Positions 1 through 13,800 of a stretch of DNA of 64,000 nt are shown piece after piece. The notes beneath the pieces were generated by a model. The model did not search any database, was not told the DNA's origin, and saw nothing but the letters and a program-made list of their open reading frames with translations. A program made the translations under genes and the position numbers. The stretch comes from Bradysia coprophila. Taxonomy: Eukaryota; Arthropoda; Insecta; Diptera; Sciaridae. Position 1 is the first letter of the stretch, and the number at the start of each line of letters is the position of its first letter. The stretch covers positions 9,177,028 to 9,241,027 of the forward strand of contig NW_023504022.1 of assembly GCF_014529535.1 (NCBI RefSeq). The letters are read 5' to 3'.

Positions 1-1441
1 ATAGTCTTAATAGTATCGGTATTCTGTCGATTCTACATCAAGGAAGAGATTGAAAATGTAGGTTAAGAAAGTAAGTCAAACTGCCTAAGTAAACTCAATT
101 CGATTAAAAGTTTGAAACTTTTGAATCAAAGCACGAATAGTTCTGCAGCTTTTAACGGCATGATAGTGGGAAAATAAGATCATTAGCTGTGTGGATATAC
201 ATTAATGAGATAATTGAAGCAATATGCAAAAGCATATTATTGAGCTTTAATAGACAGTCACAGAAATGGTTTAAAGCAAAACAGAAAAAAAAGCCGAACC
301 AATTCTATACGCACGACTTTGCGACTCGTATCGAACATTTATATATACCCAATTTCGAATAAAATAAATTCACTAAATAAAATACAAAAGTAAATTGAAC
401 CTTGCTACAGCAATTCATTCTATAACGAACGGTCGACCAGTAAACACCACCTCGAATCCAACGTGAAATATATATTTTTTTTCAATATATTTACACAGAG
501 CAATATAACAGAAACTCGAAGTGAAGAAAAAGCGCGCAGCACAAAACTTACATCAATTTTTGTTTAACGTTATTGTTTGTCGTTAGATTTTTGTTTGATA
601 AATTGATTTTGTGGAATCGAGTGATATTTTCATATATGTGCCAAGCACATTATAACTCCACGGAGCTTTTTGTGTGTTTTTGTTTGCTGTGTTTTATATC
701 GCCGTGTATGTGAAACAAATATTGGACTAACTTATTTGTGAATATTGATGGTGTTACTGTGACTGGTAATTGATAAATCCAGTGTTGATAAACAAAGCGA
801 AATTGGATTATTTAACCATTTTTAACACTCGAAATTGGATATTTAGTTGGTTACTGTTAACAAGGTTAGTATGGTAATCGGATAAGATCTTGATTCATCA
901 AACCATTTTAATTACTAAATAACAGATGGTTTCAACTCTATCACACGTTCAAGTATATCGCGGTTATTAAGTGAATACATGAGCTTGTTTCGCAAAAAGA
1001 CTATTATAAGACTCCACTGTTAGATCGTATAAATGATGTGTGTATTTCTAGTCATTGTTACATTGCCTATAATAAGCAAAAAATTATTCGCGTTTGTTTA
1101 GCGGAACAACTAAACGCATTTATCACACTCAAACGGGAAAGCTTAATTTTATGTTTTAAAATGAAAGAGAACTGCAAAAACTGAACGTTCACCATATCTG
1201 TGTTTAACTTTGGTGATGGTGTCATGCACCTATAATAATATGTTTCTACCAGCACCTTCGCCAAATTTTAAGTGACATCATTCAAATAAAGAAATGTAAT
1301 TTCGATGAGTTTCTTAGATAAATATTTAATTTCGGTTATTTGTGTTGTATAAATTTTATAACGCCATGGGATGGGAAAATGACAGAACAATTAAAGACTT
1401 TATTTGGTGTGTGGCAAATGTATGGCTGTGACCCCATCAAT
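1..1441. other. AT-rich stretch without a recognisable gene
   Basis: No open reading frame with coding character is visible on either strand. The part around 300-900 contains AATAAA-like strings and a GGTTAGTA donor-like site near 864, so it could hold a non-coding 5' exon of a gene outside the window. Nothing in the sequence decides this. Confidence 0.4.
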
Positions 1442-1983
1442 CAGGGCTTATTATTTGTGAAATTTAACGAAATTATTTTTTTTTTCGAAATTACCGAATT
1501 TTAACGAAATTTGAGAAATTTAACGAAATTTGAGAAATTTAACGAAATTTGAGAAATTTAACGAAATTTGAGAAATTTAACGAAATTTGAGAAATATAAC
1601 AAAATTTGAGAAATTTAACGAAATTTGAAAAATTTAACGAAATTTGAAAAATTTAACGAAATTTGAGAAATTTAACGAAATTTGAGAAATTTAACGAAAT
1701 TTGAGATATTTAACGAAATTTGAGAAATTTAACGAAATTTGAGAAATTTAACGAAATTTGAGAAATTTAACGAAATTTGAGAAATTTAACGAAATTTGAG
1801 AAATTTAACGAAATTTAACGAAATTTGAGAAATTTAACGAAATTTGAGAAATTTAACGAAATTTGAGAAATTTAACGAAATTTGAAAAATTCAACAAATA
1901 TAACGAAATTTTGAAAATTTAACGAAATTTCGCGAAATTCTGCGAACTCCTATTTTTATAAATTTCACAAATAATAGGCCCTG
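1442..1983. mobile_element. Inverted-repeat element filled with a 19-bp tandem array
   Basis: The block starts with CAGGGCTTATTATTTGTGAA and ends with the near-exact reverse complement (TTCACAAATAATAGGCCCTG), so it has terminal inverted repeats of about 24 bp. The interior (about 1500-1900) is a tandem array of a 19-bp unit, AACGAAATTTGAGAAATTT, in roughly 20 copies with a few point changes. The unit contains the GAAATTT that also ends the terminal repeat, so the array may have grown from the terminal repeat. Related, shorter elements lie at 45983-46105 and 55855-56056. I could not define a target-site duplication. Confidence 0.7.
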
Positions 1984-2670
1984 GTAACCAATTGTAAAAG
2001 AAGTTTAGATGATCGCCGATGAGTGATAAATTACGATGTTCGTAGATGTAGAAATTGATTTTACGTTCTATTCCCAAGTTCAAACTTTTAAAATCAGCAA
2101 GTCAATTGGAATGACTTGAATGGTGATTTGATTGAGATGTTGATAGCACGAACAGAAAATGTTCGATAACTTTAATTGGAAATTTAAGGTGAAAATTGTG
2201 AAGATAAATTGAACTAAGTTTGGTTTATTTTTCAACCGCTTTTTTCGAGTATGGATATTCTCCATTGTCTCAGGCAAAATTATAGGCTCGTAAAACCATA
2301 AAAGAAAATCTCAAAATAATCTCTTGGTGAAATACCTTTCGATGGAATTCATTTATCAATTTCAATTTAGTTTATTCAATGGACAATCTTGGAATTCCTG
2401 GTCGAATTGATTTATTATATTATAATTAGAGTTAAAAGCTTTCCTAAATGCTTTCAGGTTGTCATTCAGGTCACGACATAAATATTTTCTTCATATTTGT
2501 ACATCGACTGTATTGGTCAATAAAAGTACATTGGCTCTGCTACAACCCTCATTATATTGTTTGCTTCCAATCCAGTTGAATAACTTTATTGACTAGAAGC
2601 ATAGCACTTTCTCATAGGTAAACAAAATTAAAATTCTTTTCATGTAAAAATCCACATGTAATACACACAC
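1984..2670. other. Non-coding, no structure seen
   Basis: AT-rich sequence with only short chance reading frames. No repeat or gene signal that I can support. Confidence 0.4.
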
Positions 2671-2850
2671 TGCAGTTAATGTCAACTGAATTTGTGTCTA
2701 AGTTTGCGTCAGCTGTTTTACCTAATGACGTTTACTCACGCAAACACGTACAAGCTCTGTGTTTGTATGAGTAGACCAGCAGGTAAAACAGCTGAAACAT
2801 GGTATATTATAAACCAAATTGAAACCCATTTTCATCATTCTGATTAAAAA
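2671..2850. mobile_element. MITE-like inverted-repeat element, family 1 copy A
   Basis: The left part carries GTCAACTGAATTTGTGTCTA followed by CAGCTGTTTTACC. The right part carries GGTAAAACAGCTGAAAC after an inverted TATGAGTAGACCAGCAGG. The two halves are imperfect reverse complements. The same sequence family recurs at 8898-9220 and 60009-60221, the last with the clearest ends. It has no coding capacity. The boundaries are approximate because the right arm is decayed. Confidence 0.6.
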
Positions 2851-4717
2851 GAATAATTAAGTCAAACGAAAACGTTCACACGTTTCCATTCCTTTAAGTT
2901 ATTCCCAGAACTCTCCATCCGCTCTCAAATACAATAAATTAGATGTATTGCTAATTTTCTCAAATTTTTCTGTCGTATATAGTCTTACTTGAAATGTTCC
3001 AGTTCCATCTTCGTTACGTAACGGTTTTACGTTTAAAACGTTTAATGCACTGAACCATGAATTGATATGCAAAATACAGAAAATACGTTTACCGATGAAT
3101 TAATTTGAAAACAAAACACAAAATTCAAAGTAAATCATACAGTCACAACCTTGAATTAAATTGCAAACAATTTTTCTTTTTAATTATTTTGTCACGCAAA
3201 TAAAAATGAGAATCGGAAAAACTTTTTTAATGGAAACCAAATTTAGTTCGGCTTAATCCAAAATGAAAATTATTGGCATGGGTGCCTTTTAGTAGTCGCA
3301 TGTCAAGACAATAAAAATTTGACGGAGGAAGTTTCATAAAAAAGTTAAATTTGCTAATTTAGATTGATTTACTGTTATTTGAACCTCGTCGGAAGCAATT
3401 CGAGCCGAGGAAAGCACATACATTTAGTCGATAATTTAACATTGACAAATTATAATTGATATTTAAACGGTTTAGACATATCATGTAAAACAATATCTGA
3501 ATATGAAATGCATGAATTGGAATGTTTTTGGTCACATTCCTGCAGAAATCACCTGAAAATCGTTATGGACGGATCATGTGTTATCGACAATGACTATAAA
3601 TTGAATCGCTCTAGCTAATTCGATGGTATGAGTGTGTTTGTTAAGACTGATGAAGTAAAAGATTTTGTTTATCTAGTGCTATAAACCCACTATAAACAAA
3701 ATGTTGTTGCTAACTTATACTAAAGGACTTTTTTTATCGAATTCGATTCCAGAACGGCTCCTGCTGGAAACGTTTCATTCGCAAAAAAAAACCCTTTGGC
3801 ATGCGTTAGGAAAAATACTATTTTATCAATCTTTCAAACCGTTAAAACACTTGCAACAAATGAAGTAAAAGACTCGATAATTATTACTCTTTAGTTATTT
3901 TGTCCCCGGATCAAAGTTCCGTTAATTAAATCCTCAAAATTCAAGTGCTTTGACACCCCACACAATGTTAAAAGAATTTTATCAGCTTGATCAGCTAGGT
4001 GTTTCCTTGGTTTTTTCATTACAATTTAATTCATGAAGCAACAACCTGAAAGGTTTATTATTCATTAAAAGACAGAAAGGGACAGAAATAGACTGAATTA
4101 CAACTTATGTGACTTATGAGCTTTTTTTTAACATAAATAAATACATTAACGTAACGGGCGAAGTAAACAAACAAATCATTTTAAAAGCTAAAGGTAATAT
4201 GACATAGTACATGGTCGTGAGCGAACAATGTCAACTTTACATGCAATGCTTTTTTTTAAATATTGAAATTCGATGCATTTAAGGCAACTGATGCAGCTAT
4301 GTAATGTATGTTGATTACTTTACACGTGAAGCAAAGTTCAATTAATTCGGCTGTAGGCTGTATAGGTTGAATAACGCAATAAACAGATATATCCAAAAAA
4401 GGATCGTCTGGGGTACGGTGATGCAATAACGTAATTTTGCGTAACAACAATAAAATTAATTGAAATAAAAACTCAATGATCGGTTTGTGTGTGTCCTTCA
4501 CTTAGGCAAATGAATAATATTGTTTAGCAGTTTTTTTTGTAGAGTAGAGGCGGGCTAGGAAAGATCGCAATTAAAACCATTGTAAGAACAATGCAGCATG
4601 TTCAATTCGAGGAACTTACATTGGAATTGTTGGTGGTTGTTTGTAGACTTATTAAAATTGAATTGGAATTAGAATATAATCATCTTGAGGTTCAGTTTTT
4701 TCACCTTATAAGCATAT
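2851..4717. other. Non-coding, no feature supported
   Basis: AT-rich intergenic sequence. The few reading frames over 60 codons have no domain, signal peptide or splice context. I see no repeat of note. Confidence 0.4.
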
Positions 4718-4996
4718 AGGTCTATTAATTTTGGAACAACAATTTTCCGTATTTTTCGAAATTTTCCTAAGTTTTCCAAATTTTCCTAAGTTTTACTAAA
4801 GTTTTCCAGATTTCCTAATTTTCCTAATGTTTTCCAAATTGACCTAAAATTTTCCTAAAGCTTTTCAGATTTTCTTAAGAGTTTACAAATTTTCCTAAAG
4901 TTTTCGACATTTTTTTGAAAAATGTAACAAAATTTAGGAAAATGTTTGAAAACTTGTGAGAAAAATGAGGGAAAAGTTTTCCTAAAAATAGTCCTT
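4718..4996. repeat. Degenerate TTTTCCTAA-rich inverted-repeat block
   Basis: The block is built of variants of TTTTCCTAAG and TTTTCCAAATT on its left side and their complements (GGAAAATG, AGGGAAAAG) at the right end. The ends AGGTCTATTAATTTTGGAA and, reversed, AGGACTATTTTTAGGAAAAC are similar. This suggests a decayed inverted-repeat element with a low-complexity interior, like the one at 1442-1983. A similar block lies near 61600-61970. Identity as a transposon is an inference. Confidence 0.35.
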
Positions 4997-6055
4997 GTCA
5001 ACATATGACAGTATTGCAATGCATACTTTTCCGTATTGATATCCTCTATTTATTGCAGCTTTTCGTGACTTTGAATTCGTATCTAATCTACCGAAACATT
5101 TCCAATTTACGTGAATATGTTTTTACCGTCACATATATCTATCTATAGCCAACATAAAAGCTCTTGCAAAGTCACATATCATACACAAACTGTAGTACTA
5201 AGTTCATTTTTCAAAAGAAAACTGCCTGGTACAGAATGGCATGCAGTTTTTCCGTGTTTTTTTTTTCGTTAGCAAATTGTAACTTTGGATTTTTTGGGGG
5301 TATTTTTATGTATTATTATTCCACTACAGACACATCGTAGAAGGAAAATAATTTCGGGTGGTATTTATACCAAGGTCTTCTTCAAGTGAAGCGTATTTAG
5401 GTCAAATCACCGAAAAAATGGCGCATCTTTTTCATAATTTTCATGTTCAGTTGGGGTATAATTGTTTATAATTACTGTTAAAAACGAATCCAGGAGAACG
5501 AGTATGTACGTCGTGTACACGGCTTATTTAATCAAAATAACTATCATCAACTTTAAAACTTTTCAATTATTTGGCACGGCATGATAACTGGCTCCTCAAT
5601 AAAACTAATATTACGGTCGTGCCATAAAAAAGCTAAATGAAATTTTAACAGGTTTTTATGGAGGGATTATAGTAATAGGGAAAATTTGCAGCGGAAATCC
5701 ATAGTTTAGTTTGCTTTTCTGACTACACTTTCCTTTAAATGTAGACTGTAGAGTGTAGGTTTGTGTAATACTAGCCGAATTTCACAATTGAATAATGCGA
5801 TGCATGAACTGTGTGGCTTTTAATTTCGTTTCTGCCGGTACAAAGTTTTGTTTTCCTATATAATTTGTGGTTCTTTGATTAAGACCATTTTCGGTAGTAA
5901 TACAACCTAACATTGGAGAATATCTTGGTGTTCGTTCACAAATGAAATTAAACCAAATTTGTTTTCTTGAACCCCCCTTTCCCCTTAATAGCGGGACGAA
6001 AAAATAACCTCCGGCTTCGAATGTTTCAAGTGTGTGTCAGATTTTTTGTTGGCAT
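4997..6055. other. Non-coding, no feature supported
   Basis: No gene, RNA or repeat signal that I can support in this stretch. Reading frames are short and AT-driven. Confidence 0.4.
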
Positions 6056-6342
6056 GTAATTAAAGTGATAGCTATTTAATAAGAAATGATCACAAGAAAA
6101 TAGGAAATGATCACTAGAAAAAGAGAAATGATCACAATTTTTTTATGATAGCAATAAAAATAGAATTTGATCACCAAAAAATAAGAATTTGATCACTAAA
6201 TATATGCAATTTTACCACTAACATATGATCGTCTCGAAATAAGAAATGATCTACAATTATACGAATTTGATTACAAAAAATAAAGAAATGATCGTGCAAA
6301 ATAAAAAATTTGATTGCAAGAAATAAGGATATTATTCTGTTT

Positions 6343-6484
6343 GATTATTAGACGATGCAAGAGAAAAAAAAATTAACACCTAAGTTACCAACACCGTTCC
6401 GGCGCCCGGCTCGCATTGCGGCCCTCCGCTTCGCTACGGGGCAATGGGCCGGATCGCTCGGCGTGTTAAAACGCTTTTTATGTG
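6343..6484. repeat. GC-rich unit, copy 1 of direct repeat
   Basis: First copy of the duplicated central unit of the fold-back element, starting ATTATTAGACGATGCAAGAG and ending GTTAAAACGCTTTTTATGTG. Copy 2 is at 6502-6644. The copies differ at only a few positions (for example CTACGGGG against CTCCGGGG), so the duplication is recent. The GC content of the core is far above the surrounding sequence. Confidence 0.8.
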
Positions 6485-6501
6485 CAATGAATTACACAGA
6501 C

Positions 6502-6644
6502 TAATTATTAGACGATGCAAGAGAAAAAAAATTAACTCCTAAGTTACCAACACCGTTCCGGCGCCCGGCTCGCATTGCGGCCCTCCGCTTCGCTCCGGGG
6601 CAATGGGCCGGATCGCTCGGCGTGTTAAAACGCTTTTTATGTGT
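6502..6644. repeat. GC-rich unit, copy 2 of direct repeat
   Basis: Second copy of the unit described at 6343-6484, about 159 bp downstream and in the same orientation. Confidence 0.8.
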
Positions 6645-6935
6645 ATTCGTTCGGACTTTTAGTGATCAAATTCTTTACTTTTAGTGATCAAATTCTTTAT
6701 TTTTAGTGATCAAATTCTTTATTTTTAGTGATCAAATTCTTTATTTTTAGTGATCACATTTGATTTAGCGGGTGGTAGGTACTACTTGTGATCACTTCTT
6801 ATTTTAGGTTGATAGAATCTTATTTCGTAGTGTTATATTTGAAAAACTGGTTGTGATCACATTCTTATTTTCCTGCAATCATTTTAATTTTCAAGTGATC
6901 AATTCTTATTTTAGATTTATCGCTTTTATTTCTTC

Positions 6936-7821
6936 CCTTTTTTGTTTATTAACAAAAAAATTGTGCTTAGCCAAAGCTCGAATCTTATGTTTAACGTCGT
7001 TTCAAAAATCCGAAAAAACGGCATAAGTGAAATCTCAGGGAAAAATGAATCGATTTTCGTGATTCTTCTTTTGATGTTGTGTATAAGGAATAGATGTGAG
7101 TATGAGCATGAGTATGAGTATGATATACACCGATACACCTCAATTCGCGACGCCGGCACTGACTCAAATTCAAATTATAAAATACAAAAACCATCTCCAT
7201 TTGTTAGACCTTTCATGAATTTTATCGTGTTTCCTATCAATCTTAAGATAATTTCAGTGGCATTCAAACGAGCCGCATCTATGCTTCGACTTCCCTGTGG
7301 ACGTTCAAAGTCAGCGGCTGTACATTCGAAAATTATGCTTTAAGTTTAGTTGCAGTGACAAATATCGTCAAAGATGTCCTTCGAAAGCTACTGACCTTGT
7401 TATCGGTCTTTGAAGTTGGCCGAAAAACGACGCTTTACTCAGACAATTTTGTTCTAAGTTTTATTCTGATCTCGAATCGAGATGATGAAAATGATCTTAG
7501 CGTGAGTAACAATAACGAATTTGAATTTAAATGTTCTGTACCCACCCAATAATGACAAATTGATGTCGTCTCAATATGGATTAGATGAATAGGTTTTTTT
7601 CGTGTCAATTACATGCATGAGAATTACATTCTTTTTTGTTAACATCGTCAGAACACGACAGCAACGACTCCATGACTAAATTGCAAATGATATTCTTCGA
7701 ACAACTATTTTTATGTTCAATTTTCCAATAATGGTTACAAAAACATCTCGTAGGTTCTACCGATTCAAACGAAGGAATTAGTCGAAGCCACTAAAATTGA
7801 TCAACATTAATACACAACAAA
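6936..7821. other. Upstream region of the ODF3-like gene
   Basis: A 133-codon reading frame (6942-7343) and a short GAGTATGAGCATGAG microsatellite (near 7095-7125) are present, but I see no domain or splice context for the frame. The last 60-80 bp before 7822 are probably 5' untranslated sequence of the gene that follows. No TATA box is evident. Confidence 0.35.
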
Positions 7822-10800
7822 ATGGGCGTCGGTTTCAAGCAAAATCAATGGACACCTACACCGAGACGTGGACCTATTGCGGCTGAAATGAAATCACCCG
7901 GACCGGCTTTGGTGGACTTACCGCCACTTTTAGGTAAATTGCAAATGGATTAACTTTTACATTCTATTGACTATATTGTGAGCGAAACAATAACATGAAG
8001 GAATTAAAAATAATCATTTTCTCATATATCGGCGTGAAATTGATTGACATTGGCGGAAAGCCTTGGTTGACAAGGAATTTTCGTTCGATTTTGTACTGGT
8101 GGCGTGTGGGTTAATTCAATTAAACATTTGTTTGAGATAATTGGCAGTTTTTGAGCGATTTTAAGTTTTTTAATTTCACTAATTTCCTGCAATATCAAGA
8201 AGTTTAATTAAAATTCGATTAAATCGCCCACACGACTATTACCATTATTCAAGTTGTTTAAACTTTCAAAAATAACAATTTTTATGGACTATTGTCAGTT
8301 TTCTATCGGTTTAATTGTCTGTACATTGTAGCAAATCATCTTTTCTGATTCACTATAACATTTATAGAGAAATATTTGTTTGGTTCGTATAAATATCGAT
8401 TTAATTTTTTTTTTTTTTTAAAGGCATTGTGGGTTGTCGTGCTTTCGTTGGACTTGTTGATTATTTAATATTGAAATAATGTTAACATGATTTCTATTTT
8501 TATTCACGATAAGTTTGGTGAACCATACCAACAACGGTACAATGTGAGCTTATTTTTAGACTTATGCTATGCATCCCAAACTTGTCGATCAAAATTTCAC
8601 ATTAACGACAGCTATTTCCTTACGCATTTTGTTGCAATTCATAGCTTATATAATTTAGCGCTGATATAATTATACTTCATGGACCGAAATAGTAGATCGC
8701 GTACTGGTTTGGAGATTTTTATTTTGATGAGTTTGTAACTTGAGCCGAACGCGACAGTTCCAACAATTCAAGTCAAAATGACAAGCGAGTTAAATCTACT
8801 TTTTCATTTTGTGGCTGTGCCGCATGAAGCCTAAGACAAATTCCAAACTGTAATTATTCTCCTTAGACGAATAATTTGTTTAAGTTATTTTCCTACAGGC
8901 GAAGTCACTGAAATTGTGTCATTTTACTTCAGCTGTTTTTCAGCTGGTCCACTCGTACAAACCATAAATGCTCATATTGTTCTATACAGTCGATGACTTT
9001 AAAATGAGTGACGCATTTTGTTTCAGCGGTTTTTCAGCTGATCTACTCATACAACCATATGTGCTAATGCTTGTTTTTACGGTTGAACAATATACAGGTA
9101 CACGCTTGCTGGTATTGGTAAAACCGTTTAAAGACTTAGAACCATATTTCTTTGTATGATCAGTTGAAAAACAGTTGAAACGAAATATGTCCCTTATTTC
9201 AAAGTCACCAACTGCACTGATTAAATAGTTACACACGTCTCCTTCCATGGTAGCGGTATAACCGTGAGAAACGGTGAAAACAGCGAAAGCAAATGCACGT
9301 CAAATTTCACTGACGTCCACTGTATGTACAAATCAGAAGCTTTAATCGAAAGCTTAGTGCAAAAACTTTGAGCAAACAAAAACGAATAACTAAATGAAGA
9401 AGATGAATTTTCTTAACAACAGGTTCAACGTAAACGTAAAAGTTTCTCAAAAATTTCACACGAGAGTCTTCTTCGGCTCAGAGCCAACGACATAGTTGAT
9501 TTAGTGAGTCAAGTAGCAGATAACTATAAACTATAAAAAAAAAACTATAAATTGGATGTTCAATCTATGCGAATTTACGTTCACTGTTGTGTTATCCTTC
9601 CTACTTGAGACAAGCCGATAACAATAAATTGACTGAACTTATTCTTAGGTTATAAAAAAATAGCCGAGTCGTCCAAACCAACAGCTGCCGCATTCAGTTT
9701 TGGAAAACGTCATACGCACATATCCCGTGATGATACTGTTGGCCCTGGTCCAGCAGAGTACGATGTGTCTGGTCTCGGCTCTAAAGGTAAATTAAAACAC
9801 TAATTGTTGATTGGTATGTCACAACAGCAATGTTCATTTAACAGGAAAAGTTATTCCTCGCGAAATAACACTGGCCAGCAGACCACTACCACGAAAACAA
9901 TTTCAAACACCCGCTCCAGGCGAATACAATGTAGATAAATTAGATAAATCGAAACTTCAATCGGGTGGATGTATACGAGGGTATACGTTTGGACATCCGA
10001 ATCCGTCGATAAAGTCTAGTCACACGCCAGGTAAACAATCTACTGATAATTATATGATACTGATCGGCTCGTCTAACTTAAATGGATGATGGGAGAGAAG
10101 ATGACTGGTTTTTTTTTCGTTGTAGATCAAAATTAAAATTTAGTCATTCAAGTAACTGTAGACGAATTAGATTTAGAGTAAAGCTGAGTAGAATCTAGAA
10201 CGGCCTTCTAGCTGTTTTGGTTTAAAAAATTAGAGAATTGGCATTTTAGTGATATTTATTGGTCGAAAGTTCGAAAATAGCTAAGGTATTTGTGTCCGTT
10301 ACAATAAAACATTTTTGTGATTCAATTGCGACTCAAGACTCAAGTACTTCAAATCTTCAAAATAAGCATCAAGGAAAGTGATGCCTTTGACGGCGATCAG
10401 CAAAGGCATGTCAATATTGATTTGAATTTAAAACGCCGGAACAAATACCTTGCTAACTGTAATGTATGTTACCAAAGATAAATGTAGAATAGTGTGTAAT
10501 TAGCCAAGTAGTCGATATAGTGCGGGATCTTTAACATTTTAAACATAAATAAACCAAATTTTTACCTTTCTATGTTTTCTAACAAAAATTTAGCTCCAGG
10601 TACATACAGTCCGGAAAAAGTAGTTTTAAATAAATCGCCGAAATTTTCGTTTGGTATCAAAACTCATAGGAAAATTGTAAATGATAATCCAGGTAAATTT
10701 CACGACTTGGTATATTTTGGATAAATGTTTTTAGCATGATCGGGAATCATTTATGTTTTATTATGTGCGCATGTCGTCGTATTGTATTACATTATGCAAG

Positions 10801-13800
10801 ATTCTACCTACATTTGATAGCTTTACATTTAGTTATAAATATTCTTGTAAATTTTCATTTAATTTTATAAAATCATGTGTAGTTACGGTACATACATTTC
10901 AAGTGGTCGAAGAAGATATATTTATCGAAAATATAAGACAGCCACTTCGAGCCACTTTGAGAGCGAATCATGACTATACAACACATTTATTATGTAGTTA
11001 CACGGAACAAACGGAAAATATCGATGTTCAGGACGAGTACGATGTTTACGTGTGAGACGCAAATTATACATCTTGTACGTACAATATACATTTCAGGCAT
11101 AACATTTTACGTTAGTTAGTTTTACCTAAGGAATACGTAAAATTTTACGACCTACATGAACATTCTACGTGCAAGATGTAGAATTTACGTCCCAACCGTG
11201 AATCTAGCAGTACTAGCACTCTGTACGTACATCGGTATTTTCCGTGTAATTCTACGATTTAGGCAATCGCTTTCATTTTGTGTTTTGTTTTAATCAATTA
11301 GCACCTGGCACGTACAGTCCCGAGAGATTAGTAGGTAAATCGCCGAAATATACGTTTGGATTGAAAACAATTCATGAGAAGCCCAATGAAACACCAGGTC
11401 AGTAAAATGGCAAAATGCTCTGGCTTTTATCGAATGCACATTACATGTACGTTCCGATTGCATTCATGTATTTATAGGTCCAAGTGCTTACCACACTGAA
11501 CGTGTTGTTGTGAAGAGTAAGCAGCCACCAGCTTATAGTTTCGGCATTAAGTCTAATCCTGTAAAATCAGTTGACACCCCCTGTAAGTGTAAATGACTTT
11601 GTCGTATTTGTTGTTAAGCGATTTGACCGTATATTAGCAAGAGGAGTAAAACTAACTAAACGGCTTGATTTAATTATGTTTTTTTGTTTTGTTTCGATAG
11701 CACCTAATGCTTATAGGCCTGAAAAGCCTATGCATACGCCTAGGTATAGTTTTGGAGTTAAATTAAATCATGAAAAAACCAGTGATACGCCAGGTAAACG
11801 CATTTACATTTGAAATGAAAAAGTTATGTTCTCTTTAGATAAAGTTTTTATGAATGCGATCTCTTAGCGCCTGGTCATTATAATGCCGAAAAAGTGCAAT
11901 TAGATCATACACCAGCTTATAGTTTTGGTATCAAAATTAATCACGATAAACCGAGTATGAACCCAGGTATTGCAAATTCCGAACGTCATAAATGGCCGGC
12001 GTTGCTCAGTTCAGTTTTTTTTTTTCATGTCCACAGCACCCGGAGCATATGAGCCTGAGAAAGTACACTTAGACTCGAGTCCTTCGTACAGTTTTGGAAC
12101 CAAAAACTATAATGTGGCTGAGAATAATTATCCTGCGCCCGGAGCTTATGAACCAGAAAAAGTAAATCTTGAACATTCACCGGCATACAGTTTCGGCATT
12201 AAGGCTAATATGGTGCAATCGAATGACACTCCAGGTATTTACCAAAATTCAACACACATCTCAAGTCAATCAAAGTTAATTTGAATCAAATATTGATCAG
12301 CACCTTCTGCATATCAAAATTCGAGTGTCGAAACAAAGAGCAGTCCTGCCTACTCGTTTGGAATAAAGTCAGATCTGACTAAGCCTAATATCAATCCAGG
12401 TAACTGAACTTAATAAATTAATCCTGTCAGGAGCAGTATAAGTATCAAGTCTACAAATCAAATCAACAAAATCTTATATATTTCCACCTTTCAAACGTCC
12501 TGTAGACTTGATTACGTGTGTCCACACGACACAACCACCACCACGATATGTATTTAGTTTCTGAACTTAATTTTAATTAAAAAGATTTATTCCTGTAAAC
12601 AGTTACCTTACAACTTCGTTCTTCTTTAAAAATAATTGAAATTGATGATTGGCACAGCGAGGTAAAGCCTCACAAAATTAAAATCAAAATCAGTAACTGT
12701 AAGAAGCGCGAAAAACGAAAACAATTCTGTCAAGTCTTCCAAACTTGTTGATTCACTCTTGTCATGTCGTAATATCTTTTACTTTTGATTTGATGCCATT
12801 TTCAGCAAATAATACGACTAATCTTGAAAGGACTAACTGTTGCTCATTTCATACAACAACAGCAACAGATAATGACACAGAAAACTGATTCCTCCCATAG
12901 AATTTTATAGAGAAATTTATCTTGTACGCAACTTATGTTACTAATTATTCTTCCAAAAATAATCAGCACCAGGCGCATATTCTCCAGAGAAATTCAGATC
13001 AGACAACAACCCTTCGTACTCATTCGGAAACAAAACTAATCTTGAAAAACCTAGCGAGACACCCGCTCCAGGCGCATACAGCCCAGAAAAATGTAATGGG
13101 GAACACACTCCTGCGTATTCGTTCGGAATTCGTGACAATCATGAAAAACCAAATGGAGTTCCTGCACCTGGTGCATATTCTCCAGAAAAATTCAGATCAG
13201 ACAACAACCCTTCCTACTCATTCGGAAACAAAACTAATTCTGAAAAACCTAGCGAGACACCCGCTCCAGGCGCATACAGCCCAGAAAAATGTAATTCTGA
13301 TCACACTCCTGCCTATTCGTTCGGAATTCGTGACAATCATGAAAAACCAAATGGAGTTCCTGCACCCGGAGCATATTCTCCAGAGAAGTTCAGATCAGAC
13401 AACAATCCATCGTTCACATTTGGAAATAAAACAAATATCGAAAAACCTAGCGAGACACCCGCTCCAGGCGCATACAGCCCAGAAAAATGTAATACCGATC
13501 ACACTCCTGCCTATTCGTTCGGAATTCGTGACAATCATGAAAAACCAAATGGAGTTCCTGCACCCGGAGCATATTCTCCAGAGAAATTCAGATCGGATAT
13601 CAATCCTGCGTTCTCATTCGGAAATAAAACAAATATCGATAAACCAAGCGAGACACCCGCTCCAGGAGCATACAGTCCGGAAAAATGCAGTTTAGAACAC
13701 ACTCCTGCGTATTCGTTTGGAATTCGTGACAACCATGATAAACCAAATGGCGTTCCCGCACCCGGTGCATATTCTCCAGAAAAGTTCAGATCAGACAACA

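Larger units (their letters stand above)
6056..6935. mobile_element. Fold-back element with tandem-repeat arms and a duplicated GC-rich centre
   Basis: The left arm (6056-6340) is an array of units like ATAAGAATTTGATCAC. The right arm (6655-6935) holds the reverse-complement units, including five nearly exact 21-bp copies of TTTTTAGTGATCAAATTCTTT at about 6657-6760. The arms can therefore pair over about 280 bp. The extreme ends also match in inverse orientation (AAAGTGATA against TATCGCTTT). Between the arms are two direct copies of about 142 bp (6343-6484 and 6502-6644), each with a GC-rich core around CTCCGCTTCGCTCCGGGG that is itself roughly palindromic. The architecture resembles Drosophila FB elements, but sequence kinship is not claimed. 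No ORF of a transposase is seen. Confidence 0.75.

Noticed and set aside
6942-7343. 133-codon plus-strand frame next to the fold-back element
   Set aside because: No domain or splice context, overlaps antisense frames and a microsatellite, and has the composition of random AT-rich sequence.
10753-11055. 100-codon plus-strand frame
   Set aside because: Lies inside an ODF3-like intron and overlaps a candidate MITE; no domain.
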